Assembly: GCA_013368325.1 (NCBI GenBank)
Contig: JAACJK010000163.1
Coordinates: forward strand, 2,170,001-2,234,000
Source: Ephemerocybe angulata
Taxonomy: Eukaryota; Basidiomycota; Agaricomycetes; Agaricales; Psathyrellaceae
Reading direction: 5' to 3'
Length of the DNA stretch: 64,000 bases
Below the pieces are notes generated by a model. It worked only from the letters and a program-made list of their open reading frames with translations, had not been told where the DNA came from and did no database searches. Of this stretch, positions 42,387-54,100 are shown in pieces (within the stretch, counting starts at the first letter, position 1; each line of letters opens with the position of its first letter). The position numbers and the translations under genes are program-made.

Positions 42387-43536
42387 ATGAGTATCTCTTC
42401 TCGTGGCTCTCCTCGTGAGTGTAGGTAGCCCTTCTGTTGTGCACTTCTTAATCGAAACCCCCCATCGTCTTTAGCCTTCCTCGGGGTCCCGAACGAAATC
42501 CTTGTTCGCATCCTGAAGGGTGCCTCTCTACACGATCTTCAAGCCTTCACCCACGCGACAGGCCTTCCATCCGTTGTCCAATTTGTTCTGAAGGAGAGGC
42601 TCCGTCTCCTCCTCTCTTTGTGGGGTCTCGACGACCTTGCGTCGCGAAACATGATGAGGACCACGGGCTCTGTCCTCGGCGGCTCCGCTGCATTGAGCAT
42701 GATCCACCCCAACACCCTCGTCCCTTGCAACCTGGATTTCTACTGCCCGCTGGGTAATGCTGGGTTGGTCCTAGACTTCTTCAAGGCCCGAGGATACCAT
42801 GACTTGTCTTTCGGGGGTCGGGATCCGGTTTCTCCTGGCATGGGGGTCAAGAGGGTTTACACCCTCGGAAGTCTCGAAACTCTTCAGGGGGTGAATGTGG
42901 TGGAATCCCTCTCTCTGTCACCCCTTGTACCCATCCTCTACTCCCCCACCACCTTGGTCATGAACTATGTTTCTTCGGAGGCTGTCGTTTGTTGTTACCC
43001 TGCGTTGACCACCGCAAAGAAAGGTGCGCCTCCTTTGCGTAATGGGCCCGTCCTTGGCTCATGCTTCTCTAGGGATTTTGAACTCGCCACCTTGCTCGAT
43101 GCTGACAGGTGGGGCCAGCGCCCGCAACATAGCCATGTTCGCTTGGCGTGGTTGTATTGACAAGTACCGCAAGCTCTACGCATTCGACGTGCAGTGCAAA
43201 CAGCAATGCGACAGCAGTACCTGCGATCACCTCGTCGGGAGGACATGCTTGTTGGCCGAGCGAAGGGCGTCCGACACGTATCATCTTCGCGTGGGCTTTG
43301 GCGACGTTGTCCCTCTGAATGTTGGACCGGATGTTCGCTGGGTTCAGATAAACGAAGTTGAGCCGGTTGGGGGCAACGACGACGACCCTTACGTTCCGGG
43401 TGTTTCATGGCCAAGATACCCGGTCTTCACGCTAATCGTCGTCGTGGATGGGAAGGAGAGAGAGCGTTTCTTTGGGAAGAAGCTTTACCCCGGTGACTTC
43501 TGGTACGACGCGGTCGAAAATGCGCTTGGCAGTTAA
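42387..43536 (+). CDS. F-box-like protein, short form (334 aa)
   Basis: The exons are 42387-42414 (28 nt), 42475-43023 (549 nt) and 43109-43536, totalling 1,005 nt. The F-box-like motif is FLGVPNEILVRILKGASLHDLQAF, again just after the first intron. Then come SLWGLDD, NLDFYCPLG, VVESLSLSPLVPILY, MNYVSSEAV and YPALTTAKK, matching the gene at 38018-39093 block by block. The C-terminal exon has Cys-rich QCKQQCDSSTCDH and a beta-rich end. Exon phases and the 549-nt exon length are identical to its paralogue. A degraded or specialised SCF receptor is possible; the downstream domain is of unknown function. Confidence 0.8.
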
Positions 43537-43621
43537 TCAGGTCCGAGTCTGTCGTAGTTATGGAGCCAGTTAAAACAAGTTATCATTTTTTACGGTCTGC
43601 GTCTCGACCCTCCAGAGTAAT

Positions 43622-44971
43622 CTAAACAAAGTCTAAATGCGCATGGTGGTCTTGGTGCTCCTCCGGTAGATCATCTAAACTGTCGTCAGTCCTTCTGTCA
43701 CTTTTGTTGGAAGACAACCTACCGATCCATCCGAACTGAAAGGCGTAACGCCCTCCCACCACTTGTTCGTGAATGCATGGAAGTCGATCTCCGCAGGTTG
43801 GAGCGCTGCGGAGGCGCCAAAGCAGTTCCGGTACGACGTGACTCTTCTTGGGAATCCTAAACGGGTCGTCCTGGTGGGTGATCGGGGCGGTCATGATCAA
43901 ACCGTCGAGGAGCGAGCGCATCTTGAAGGGGCAGCTCAGATCCTGCCCACACCTGTGCTTGGCGTATTCGTCCCACTTGTTGAGTGAGTCCTGAAGCGAG
44001 AGCATGGGCCCGTCGAAGTCGCGGAGCCTGGTCGGTATCCCGTTCACCGTCGTCCCGTTCACGAGACCCTTTCCTGCGAAGGTCAGGATTGGGTATAGAA
44101 CATGGATCGCGTCGCTGGAGATGGCGTTCATGAAGGCAGTGGTGGGTTGGGAGAGGACGGTGAGGAGCGGCGAGTCCCAGTGCTTGCTGACGATAATGTA
44201 CGCCTTGACGAATATGTACCTGTCGTGCGCTTTCTCCATCTGCACGACCCTTCGGGCGGTGATATCGAGGCGAGAGTAACCAAGCCATTGCCACGCCGCA
44301 TAGCGTATGTCATCCGCTTCCCTCCATTCGCGTTGAGCCACGAAGCCCATACTCTCGAGGAGCTCTTGCGCTTTTCGCTCGTTGCCAACGTCGCTTGCGA
44401 TGTGCAGCTCGAGCCGAGACCAGAAATGGTACTTGGGCACGGACCCTGGCCTCACGACGTTGAGCACATCGGGCCCTGACACCATCGCTCCCAAACGGTC
44501 CAGCTCGTTGAGGAGTAGGGGGGGGTCGTCGAGGCCCATGCGTTCAAAGACCGGGGTCATCCTGTCGCGCCAGTGACCCGCAACAAGCCGCCGCGCCCAA
44601 GTGCTGACTCCCATGAAGGAGCACAGGTCCCGCTCGTCAAGGTTCTCGAAGACGGCGGCGGCGATGGGCTTGATGAGTCCGTCCCTCAAGGTGACTTCTG
44701 GCTTGACCTTGACCTCTTCCTCCTTCGCCTTCTTTTTCTTGGGGGAAAGCTTCTTTGTCAAGATCTTCCTCTCCAATGGAGTCAGGGGGGGGAGGCTGCG
44801 ATCCGTCAGCGCGCCTCCGGCCAGGAAAAAGTCTTGAACACTCACCAAGAAGCGAAGGGTTCCACTGTCTCCCTCCTTTTCCCTGCGGTGTTGCAGGAGG
44901 AGATGCTGTTATTCGATGTCAGTCACGGCAGGCGGGTGTTCTGTGTGCTAGGGCGTACCTGGGTAGGGCAT
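43622..44971 (-). CDS. F-box-like protein sharing the WGLD-type domain (391 aa)
   Basis: The exons in transcript order are 44959-44971 (13 nt), 44846-44882 (37 nt), 43723-44795 and 43622-43674, totalling 1,176 nt. The introns are 76, 50 and 48 nt. The last has GTAGGT, CTGAC and TTTAG, but also keeps frame if retained (407 aa). After a Lys-rich stretch (KKLSPKKKKAKEEEV) an F-box-like helix pair appears (PIAAAVFENLDERDLCSFMGVSTWARR). Then come HFWSRLELHI, YIIVSKHWDSPLLTVL..PTTAFMNAIS and LYPILTFAGKG. These blocks parallel NLDFYCPLG / VVESLS..PLVPIL / MNYVSS in the two short F-box-like genes. It is convergent with the gene at 42387-43536. Confidence 0.75.
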
Positions 44972-45385
44972 GGATACTCCTGTTCGTCTCCTGGTTGGGA
45001 TGGAAGTTTGGTGGAAGTTACACGCGAAGGGTATGTTCGGTATTCGCAATCGCCGGGCCATCCCCCCCATGCAGCTGCTATTTGCCAATTGGCTGACGCC
45101 GATGGTGCGATATCGCCCATTGCGGTGCACTGTTGCGCCTGGCTGCCGCCCGCCGTGTATTTCCGTCCTTCTGTTTGGAAAGATTGGACCTGCCATGGCG
45201 ACGTTGCATCGCCCTTCTCGTCGAATTTTTGCATATGTCATGGAAATTTGACGCCCGACCCCTGACTATCTACGGTACTCGACGTCCTTACCACAACGAA
45301 TTTTTCCTATGTCCTCCTAGTATATTGACGTCCTTATATGAACGTCTTCTCCAATTTCCTCCTAGTATCTTCGACTTCACCGTCT
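44972..45385. other. Intergenic, no gene seen
   Basis: 414 bp lie between two minus-strand genes. A tcctcctagtat motif recurs twice (about 45313 and 45358). Nothing else is supported. Confidence 0.4.
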
Positions 45386-46513
45386 TCAAACAGGGCTTTT
45401 CTCTTGACCGCAGTCGCTGTCGGCGCAGGCGCGGTGAAGCGGGAGCGCATGCGGAGCACACTCCCCTTCTGCATGGGTCGCAGGCTGTTAGATCCGTAGT
45501 ATTTTCTGGCGAGTTGATACGGTACTTACCATGCGTTCTTGTCGGTCCAGAAGCACGAGGCCCCGAAGGACCAGCTTCATGGTCACTGATCCTCGCTTTG
45601 TAGGGACCCCGACAAATGCGACCGACGCCTCGACAAGGTCTCCGACGTCGAAGGCGCTTGGGCTTACTCGTCTGAACCTGATCCATGGTTAGGTGATTGC
45701 ATCGAGACCTAATGAAATGCAAACGTACCTAATACTTTTGTCCGTGTCGATGAAACGTTCGCTATAAACGACGTCGTTTTCTTGAAGATGAAGGAAGTCA
45801 CCATCCATGGTCAGAGCCCTGAGTGTGCCGTGAGGATCGACTTCCTCGGCGAAGGGAACCGAGCTTCCGCCTCCTGCCTGGCTCTTGTGAGTGAAGTAGC
45901 GAGTCGAGGCTTCAAGGATGCGACGACCGTTGAAGTTGGACCAGTCGTATGCATCCATCTCTCGGCCTTCTGCGTCCATGGAGATCTTGACAAAACCTTC
46001 TTCGACCTGCTCAACAGCCCTTGCAAAGTGCATGTCGTCAAGGCCTGTAAGCCGGATGCTCTGTCGAAGAAACAGGCGCTTCTTCGCCAACTTGGTGCTT
46101 GTGACAGGTCAGCGTCGCGTCGTGGATTGCATACGAGAACATGACTTACACGTTCATGGGCAGGGGCGGGAGATCCTTCCCGCAGACAATGCCGTGCACT
46201 CGGAAGACCTCTTCCTCTACATCCCCATCGATGCTCGTCGTGCAGAGCCTGAACAGGGCGGGATCGGGCGTCTTCACCACTCGGTAACGGTCACCTTCCA
46301 ACATCTGCATGCGAGCGTAAGCCTTGTGCTTTAGAAAGACGAACGTCCTGACCTTGCTTAATCCGAGATAGACTTTTGAGCCTGGAGTCTGTAGAGCTTC
46401 CGCAGCGATCTCAGTGAGCCGGTTCTCTGTTGGGCACCTCTATAAGTTTCGCCACGTTGGTCTTGAACAAGATCTGGCTTACCTGCCGCATCGAAGGCGT
46501 AGTGCTCGTCCAT
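45386..46513 (-). CDS. Unrecognised protein with OB-fold-like C-terminus (307 aa)
   Basis: The exons in transcript order are 46483-46513 (31 nt), 46150-46426, 45729-46097, 45530-45677 and 45386-45484, totalling 924 nt. The introns are 45-56 nt. The protein starts MDEHYAFDAA. The C-terminal part has alternating hydrophobic strands (FDVGDLVEASVAFVGV; VTMKLVLRGLVLLD). This 'GD.V....F...P.K.G...MKL.LR.L.LLD' pattern suggests a small beta-barrel such as an OB-fold. It is divergent from the gene at 46750, whose C-terminus has a similar strand pattern (VPIGSCVCVTYTASA; NFWIRNVILFA). A nucleic-acid-binding pair is a speculation from these patterns. Confidence 0.7.
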
Positions 46514-46685
46514 GTTCAGCGTAAAGGGGGGGATGAGGTCGCACAGGAGTTGCGCCCGGTTAAATACTGGTGCCTACTGGAGCCCATCTGGAACCCACCT
46601 GGTGCCCCTTCCCCATCAGCCGGACTTTCGTCCGTTCGGGGGCGCACGACCGTGCGATTTGCCATCGATAACGGTCCCGCCCTCC

Positions 46686-46693
46686 TATAAAAA
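46686..46693 (+). promoter_or_regulatory. TATA box
   Basis: TATAAAAA lies 57-64 bp upstream of the ATG at 46750, inside the 236-bp divergent promoter shared with the gene starting at 46513. Confidence 0.65.
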
Positions 46694-48159
46694 GGCGGCC
46701 CCACGTTTTCCCTTCCTTTCATTCTCTTCTTCCATCTTCCATCTCCAACATGGCAGTGTATGTGTCTCTTCGCCTTTCTTGGCTGTTTCGCTGACGTTCA
46801 TGGCCTTAGCAAAAAGAAAATAGTCGATCCTAACCTGTAAGTTTATCTTCTCCGATTGTGTTCACCGTCTCACGTCTCTGCGGTGCACGAAGCTCGGATC
46901 TGACGGATTTAACTGACAGTGACAACGACGGCAAAGGGCCTGCGACCGTCATTCCAGAGTATGTCCCATTGATCCTTCACCATCGCGCCCGTTGCTGACG
47001 CCCAAATTCAGGGAGGTTGAAGGCGATGTCGACAACTCCGATAACCCAAAGTACATACTATCGTGTTCTCCATCGCTTCCATTGCTGATGTCTTATCTCA
47101 GGGGAAAGAAGGCCAAGACCGACAGTCCGCCTGACGACATGGATGCCCTCCTCGCCGTCACGTTCCGCCAGGTAGACGGCGGTAAGATTCTCTATGTCGA
47201 GTGAGTCCTTCTACCGGTGCCCTAGTCGTACGACTGCTTACCGTCAACCCAGAACTGGACCTAGATACGACTCTACCAACCAACCCGCCTTCATGGACGA
47301 AGGCCTCATGGGCGTCAAGGGCATGTATCCTTTCACCAACTGTCTCAGGTGCGTGTTCGTCTATGACAGGTGCCCTTGATGTTAACGGGGGCATGCAGTG
47401 AGGCACAAGCCAAGACCTGGTCGAAGGCAGAGCCTGAGGTCGACGAAGAGGGTCAGGTGGTGATCAGTGCCATGGACTGCGAGTCCTGGAAGGTGAACAA
47501 CCGCAATGTCTCTGATGAGTACGTCGTCCCCCCCTTTTCTTCGAGGCATGGTCTCAATGTCAGGTTTAGATTGCTCGGGAAGATTTTACTCTTCGCGGAG
47601 AGCGGCAACATATTTTCCCCTGCGAGGGCTGACGTTACCAGGTTCGCCGCCAGGCGTTCCGTCAACAAGTTTATGAGCAAGAGGCCTGGCGAGGAGAAGG
47701 TCGAGAAGGTCATTACCACTCTCGACGTTATGGGCCGGGAGGGGTTGCGTCTCTTTCCCGTTCTGTTCATGTCCTTGATCATCGTTGCCGACAGCAGCGT
47801 CACCGCTGCCCGCTTTCCCGAGTCCGAGAACGGGATGGTGTACCGCTTCATCGAGGGTCTTGGTCACAAAGCCTTTCTGGACCGCACGCTTGCTTTCTTC
47901 CCGATGATCGTGCAGCAGGAGGTCATCACTTGCCAGATGGACGCAGAACGCAACATCCAGTACCAAACGAAGCACAAGTTCTCCAACGAGGCTGCAGGTG
48001 GGGCCAGCCCTTTGTCCTCTTTTGTGCCACTGCCTGACTGTTCCGCTGCAGAGGACGAATTCTCCCAGAAGAATACCAGCCCGAAGAAGAAGTTCGTCAA
48101 GGCCTCCTATTCCGCTTCTCCCACCAAGAAGTCGTCGTCGTCGATGTCCCCTCTCGCTC

Positions 48160-50857
48160 CACCTCAGTCACCCGGACCGGGGACCTCCTTAGGTACCCAA
48201 GACCAGACAGTCCACCCACCTAAGAAGGGGGTCCCTGGTGGTTCTGTCCAAGGCTGGATTTTTTCCACTGGGCTGGTTTTGGTCCATTGGTGTGTCCGTT
48301 TGTCCAGGTGTCTGGGGTCTTTGTTAATGGATTTTTTTCCAGGGTTGGAATTTTGTCCAATCAGCTGGACTTTTTCCATTTGATCTAGTATGGACTTGAC
48401 CAGCATTGGACTTTTCCAATCATGATTGTGGACCAGTCCACCAACCTGTTTTGCATAGATTGGACAAGTCCATTATAGTCTGGACTAGTCCACTGCTGTC
48501 ATTTGATGAATTGGACTAGTCCACTATTGTCTGGACTAGTCCACTGCTGTTATTTGATAAATTGGTCTAGTCCACTGCTGATGGCATCAGCCTAATGACA
48601 TTGATGGTACCTGTACCTATGATGTCATGATCTACATTGATGGACCCTGTGCCTGTATCATTATGACATCATTGATGGTACCTGTGCCTGATTTGCATGA
48701 CATCATTGATGGTACCTGTGCCTGATTTGCATGACATCATTGATGGTACCTGTACCTGTGATGTCATGATCTACATGATGTCACTTTGATTAATGACTGT
48801 CATGATGTCATGCAAATCATGATGTCATGCTCATTTAGATAAGAGGTGTGCTGAACAGATTCCCTCATATCTCACTCAGTTCCTGTCTGATAAGAATGGT
48901 TTTGATGTCATTGGAAAGTGTGAAGTAAGGAGAGTACAGTGGGGTATGTTGTGCGCTCTTCATGTGGGGCTATAGCTTGTGAAATCATGAAAATGCCATT
49001 TAAGATGTATATTAGGGTGAGCTTTGGTCAAGATAGCTGAATATCTCACCCATTTCTTAATCAATTTAAATAAAATGTGTATCAATAGAAAGCTCCGGCA
49101 ACCTAGAGTAAATCTATGACTACGTCACCCCTTAAAACCCTTTGTACAAACCTGAATGTGGCATGCAACCTGAGACTCAATGTCTAGTAAGATTACACTT
49201 CTCCAGACACTATTTCATGAATATAAAGCCTTACAAGTATACACCAGACCACTAGTAATGTCCAATGAGGTAACCTATAGTGTCACAGCTCTGCAGTGCA
49301 TCTATCTTTGGAGAAACATGACTTTATGCAAACCAGCTTTAAAATGGCACAATTGTCTCAATTGCTATTTATGGTAAGCAGGTAGAGGTACAAGGACACT
49401 GTGAAAGTATACCCTCAAATAGTAGGTTTCTATTCCAAAAGACTGCAAGCAAATCCAAGCAGTAGAAGATGATCTACAAGAAGAACTAGCTCTAAGTGCA
49501 TCCTTGAATCTTTAGTTGCACACTTGTACATCTTCAGACCATAGTTAAGGCTAAGACTAGACATATCTCCATGCTCACTGGATGGTTTTGGCTACTTTCT
49601 TTTGCATTCTCAACTAGGTGTTTGTCCCTTTCCTATCCAAGTATGTATATTGCTAGAACTATCAGAAAAGGGTCAAAAAATAGTGATTTGTAGCACAGGA
49701 ACCAAGCTTGGGCAATTACACCATTACATCACCAATCATCTATGGATAGCAAAACTTGGTGCTGGATTGGCTACATGATATGTCTAAAGGCATACTGGGT
49801 ATAGATGTTTACCATCTACCCTTGCTTTAGGTCTTCAGTGACACTAACCCTAATGCTTCTCACAATTGGCACCTTTGGAGTATTGAATGGTAAGATAATG
49901 TGGAGTGGGGATGCCACATATACCACTGTATACCCCTTAAGCTAAGGTTTAAAATGATACTAGATTCATCCTTATCAGAGGAGAACTGAGTGAAATATGA
50001 ATGAATCAGTCCCACATTCTCCTTATCTAAATGAGCTTCCTGTTGGTGTAATGACATTTCCATCATTTTCAAGGTATATATATTATGAGAATAGGATGCA
50101 CTACATAGGCCACTCTACTCTTCTCATTTTACACTTTCCAATGATACTAAAACCATCCCTATCAGACAGGAACTGAGTGAGATATGAGGGAATCTGTTCA
50201 GCACACCTCTTATATAAATGAGCATGACATCATGATTTGCATGACATCATGACAGTCATTAATCAAAGTGACATCATGTAGATCATGACATCACAGGTAC
50301 AGGTACCATCAATGATGTCATGCAAATCAGGCACAGGTACCATCAATGACGTCATAATGATACAGGCACAGGGTCCATCAATGTAGATCATGACATCATA
50401 GGTACAGGTACCATCAATGTCATTAGACTGATGCCATCAGCAGTGGACTAGACCAATTTATCAAATAACAGCGGTGGACTAGACCATACAATAATGGACT
50501 AGTCCAATTCATCAAATGACAGCAGTGGACTAGTCCAAAATATAATGGACTTGTCCAATCTATGCAAAAAGGTTAGTGGACTAGTCCACAATCATGATTG
50601 GAAAAGTCCAATGCTGGTCAAGTCCATACTAGATCAAATGGAAAAGGTCCAGCTGATTGGACAAAATTCCAACCCTGGAAAAAAATCCATTAACAAAGAC
50701 CCCAGACACCTGGACAAACGGACACACCAATGGACCAAAACCAGCCCAGTGGAAAAAATCCAGCCTTGGACAGAACCACCAGGGACCCCCTTCTTAGGTG
50801 GGTGGACTGTCTGGTCTTGGGTACCTAAGGAGGTCCCCGGTCCGGGTGACTGAGGTG
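48160..50857. mobile_element. Non-autonomous DNA transposon with 0.7 kb inverted arms
   Basis: The ends are perfect inverted repeats beginning CACCTCAGTCACCCGGACC. The arms remain alignable for about 700 bp (48160 to about 48900 against about 50165 to 50857). A 7-bp target duplication CTCGCTC flanks it (48153-48159 and 50858-50864). The 1.2 kb centre is AT-rich and contains no credible gene, so a transposase must act in trans. The arms encode the same accidental 80-residue open frame on opposite strands. The left arm has one extra copy of a unit of about 40 bp (tgatttgcatgacatcattg). The superfamily is uncertain: long arms resemble foldback or MULE-type elements, but a 7-bp duplication is not diagnostic. 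Confidence 0.95.
48450..48560. repeat. Palindromic TGGACTAGTCCA array (left arm)
   Basis: The 12-bp perfect palindrome TGGACTAGTCCA occurs at 48481, 48512 and 48532, with near-copies beside it. The inverted counterpart lies at about 50450-50600. Closely spaced palindromes in both arms are candidate transposase-binding sites. Confidence 0.75.
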
Positions 50858-51185
50858 CTCGCTCCGCTTACTTGGAAGTCGGAAAGTACGTTCGTTCATG
50901 CCCTGCTTTGCTTCTCGTGCTGACGCCTGTTCCAGTACCCGTGTTCGACGCCCGCAAGGTCGATTTCGACTTCAGCGACGTCGAGGGGTCTATGACCCGC
51001 TGCCCGACGTACACCAAGGAGGTTCCCATCGGCTCCTGCGTGTGCGTCACCTACACCGCGAGCGCCATGCAGACCGGTGACAACCCTTGGAAGCTCAACT
51101 TCTGGATCCGCAACGTCATCCTGTTTGCTACGCCCTAGTGTACATATTCGTCCGCATGTGTAGATAAATACTTGTCAATGTCAGT

Positions 51186-54100
51186 TCATATGTCCTTCGA
51201 AAGAACGTTCAGTCTAAGCGCCCGAGAAAACTTGCAAAGCGAATGCTCCAGAGACAAGAGGTCGAAACCGGCCTCTTCCATCTCCTGCTCCGTGAACGTA
51301 TCTGTCATTTTTTCCTGGATAGCCCCGAGCGCCTCGACGACTGCTTCCACCTTTGCTCCGCGCATCGCCGGCCACGTCCTCGTCAGGAACTTCAGAGCTC
51401 GCAAACCCGCTATCGCACCCGCATCGAGTTCGACAATTGCCTGTGCCATCTCGACGACCGTAGGTTCCTGCACCACCCCGGCGTACACCAAGTCCCCCGT
51501 TAGCGTGAGTCGGCCGAGATCTCCTAGCTGTGGAAACACCTTTGAGGGGATGGCCTTGTCTTCCTGGAAGTACTTGATCGCTGCCGAGAACGTTGGCTTC
51601 GGGTTGGCGTGCACGAATTTCGACCAAACTTTCTGCTGTATCGAGTCCCAGTACAGGGGATGGAGGTCCATGCTCCGCCGGGTTGGCTGTCCGTATGCCT
51701 TGCGATCGCAGAAATACGTGTTACCCTTGCTGTTTTGCTTCGCTGCAGCGGTTGGATTGGCCTCGGTAATGGAGCGAACCAGGGCGGCGAGGGCTTCGGA
51801 GCTCTCGAATGTCATGCTATGGTTTTTCGAGAACTCGCTTCGGTAAGTGATCGCCCTCCATACCACAGCGCTGAAGATGCCCGCCGGTGTCGCGATCACC
51901 TCTGCCCGGTATGGGCCAAGCTCCGACCTGCTGCGTACCCGACTTGGAGCTTTCTCGCGAATGGGAAGGTAAAAGTCGGCATCGCCCTGAAGCAGCTGGA
52001 TGAACTTGTCGTCCGTCACCTGGTCCGGGTCCCGAGTGTACTCCAACGCCTTTCGCCACATGTCGGCGTACTGGTTCCAGCTCCCGTCTAGCTCCTCGAT
52101 GTGAAGTTCCTCGGGCGATAGGTCTCCGTTTAGGAAGTCGCGATACTGTCGGTATAAGTGGCCTTCGTGAGACGTGGTGTCCGTGATGGGATGGTCGGTG
52201 AGCGTCTCTCTGAACAGTTTCGTATCCCGCTCATACTTGTAACCACTTCTGGCCGGAGGGGCGCCCAAGCTGACGTCTGAAGATCGGAAGCTCGCCACGA
52301 TCGACCACACGTAGTCCATCGTGAGCGCTGCGTCCCCAAGCTGCTCCTCGACTATCTCCACGAACCACCCGAGCTTCACGTCTTTCAGCAAGTCCCAGCG
52401 CATCCACGTTCTGACCGCCTCGACGACGGCGTCAGCTACGGGCTCGTCCATATTCTGGAGTACGTGTCCAAACGCTCGCCATGCCATCCTGTTGTCGTAG
52501 ATGAAGTCGACGGGCAGTTCCGGTGGGACGTGGAATCCGACAGCACCGGAGGATATCGTCAGGTATCGCTCACTCGACTCGTGTGCGTAAATCAACTGTA
52601 ACACCAGGCGACCCAGCCAGGACTTCTCATTCCTCAGACTGGCCTTCCCTTTCTTTATGAGGACACATGCAGCTTCACGTATGCTGCGGAGCCATTTCCA
52701 CGTTCGCAGCTTGGCCAACGCGTAGCGTTTATGATGCTGTCGGTTTGCATACTCCGATTGCTGGACCATGGCGTAGATCGCGTCGGAGCCTTGCTTCATA
52801 TCGAACACGGCGCGAACGGTGTTCAAGCTCAACGGGTCGCTTTCGATCATGCTCGTCGTGCCTTCGTATCGGTCGTCGTACTCCTCCACGTCTACTGCCA
52901 TGTCGGTTGGGATCGTTTGGGCACCTGCCAAGAGCTTGTTAAGTTCTGCGTGAACGTGGCTCGCATCTGAGAAGTTCATGAGCCTGAACACGAATCCTAT
53001 GAAATAAAGCGAGAGTGAGCGCGTGCATCATACGTGCGGCCATCCGACTTACCCTGTGATGCAAGAACTTCGCTCTGAGTGTTCTTCGACTCCTTCCCCT
53101 TCCCCTTAGACGCTTTGGTCCGCTGTCGCTTTACCACCCCTTTGCCCTTGCCCTTCGTTCCACCTTTCCCTTTCCCTCCCTTTGCCGTCTCTAAGTCGTC
53201 GTCACTGCTCGCCGAGGAGGTCCATTCATCCTCACCCATTGCGGCCTTGCCGAGCGACCCCTTTCCTCCGTGGTTCGCCGTGTATGACCCCGTAGTTCTG
53301 AGGCGCTTGGGCGCGCGTTCTCCTTGACGGATGGCCTCCGCTTCGAGGCGTCGTTTGTCCAACAGAAACCTAGGCGTTTGGATTTCCACCCAGCATCGTT
53401 TCCGGGAAGGCCCGGGGTTCGTACTCGTCGACGCCTCTGCGTTGACGCGAACGATGCTCCCTGAAGCTGTGGATTGTCGGGCGGTGTCTCTGGGAGTCCC
53501 TTCAGCGCGCGACGTTGAACTCGGTCCTAGATGTTATTCTGTAAGTTAAGCGCCCGTTTCGTACGTGAGGAAATGTACGTACCTCCGACAGCGGACTCTG
53601 CTCTCGCTGTTGCGCTGCGATAGGACTTTGCGGGGATCATCGATGTTGCCTTCTGCACATGCGCATCCCATTCCGCAGTACCCGCCCGCCATCGTTCCAG
53701 GAAACGTTCTTCCTCCTCCCCTCCAAGCGGCGGGGCCCACTCCCACGCCTCTACTGCGACACGTTCCCCTTCTTCGTTGAGATACGTTATGTCGTTGAAG
53801 AAGTTGCTCGTCGATAGTCTCTGAACGCCGAGATGCGCCGGCAGCTGCTTCAGAAGATAGTGGGTCTGGCGATACAGACTTTGAATCGCAAACTCGACAT
53901 GCGACTTATTGTCCATGAAGTGGTGCCCATCACGGAAGAAGTTCGCACTGCCTACGGTCGTCGACGTGACCTTGGAGGGGTCGTACCTGGTACACAGGTC
54001 AGTGAATGGTCTCAGGTCCTGTCGCTCGACGTACTCGGGGTTCTGCATTTCTGGCGCTAGAAAAATGGGCTCTGAAGACGGCGTTGCAGCAACGCGGTAG

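Larger units (their letters stand above)
46750..51138 (+). pseudogene. Ten-exon gene interrupted by a transposon in exon 9
   Basis: The exons are 46750-46757 (8 nt), 46810-46836 (27), 46920-46958 (39), 47012-47050 (39), 47102-47200, 47265-47348, 47399-47518, 47564-47997, 48052-48159 joined across the insertion to 50865-50885, and 50936-51138. Discounting the element and one target copy, these sum to 1,182 nt in one frame (393 aa). Seven of the nine introns are phase 2. The product starts MAVKKKIVDP. It has an unassigned core (LFPVLFMSLIIVADSS; MIVQQEVITCQMDAE), a Ser/Lys-rich linker where the element inserted, and a beta-rich end (NFWIRNVILFATP). No other lesion is visible, so the insertion looks recent. 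The allele is probably disrupted unless the element is spliced out. Confidence 0.85.

Noticed and set aside
48164..50853. Identical 80-100 residue open frames at both ends of the inserted element
   Set aside because: They are the same inverted arm read on opposite strands. They have Gly/Pro/Trp-rich accidental composition and end inside the terminal repeat, so they are not genes.
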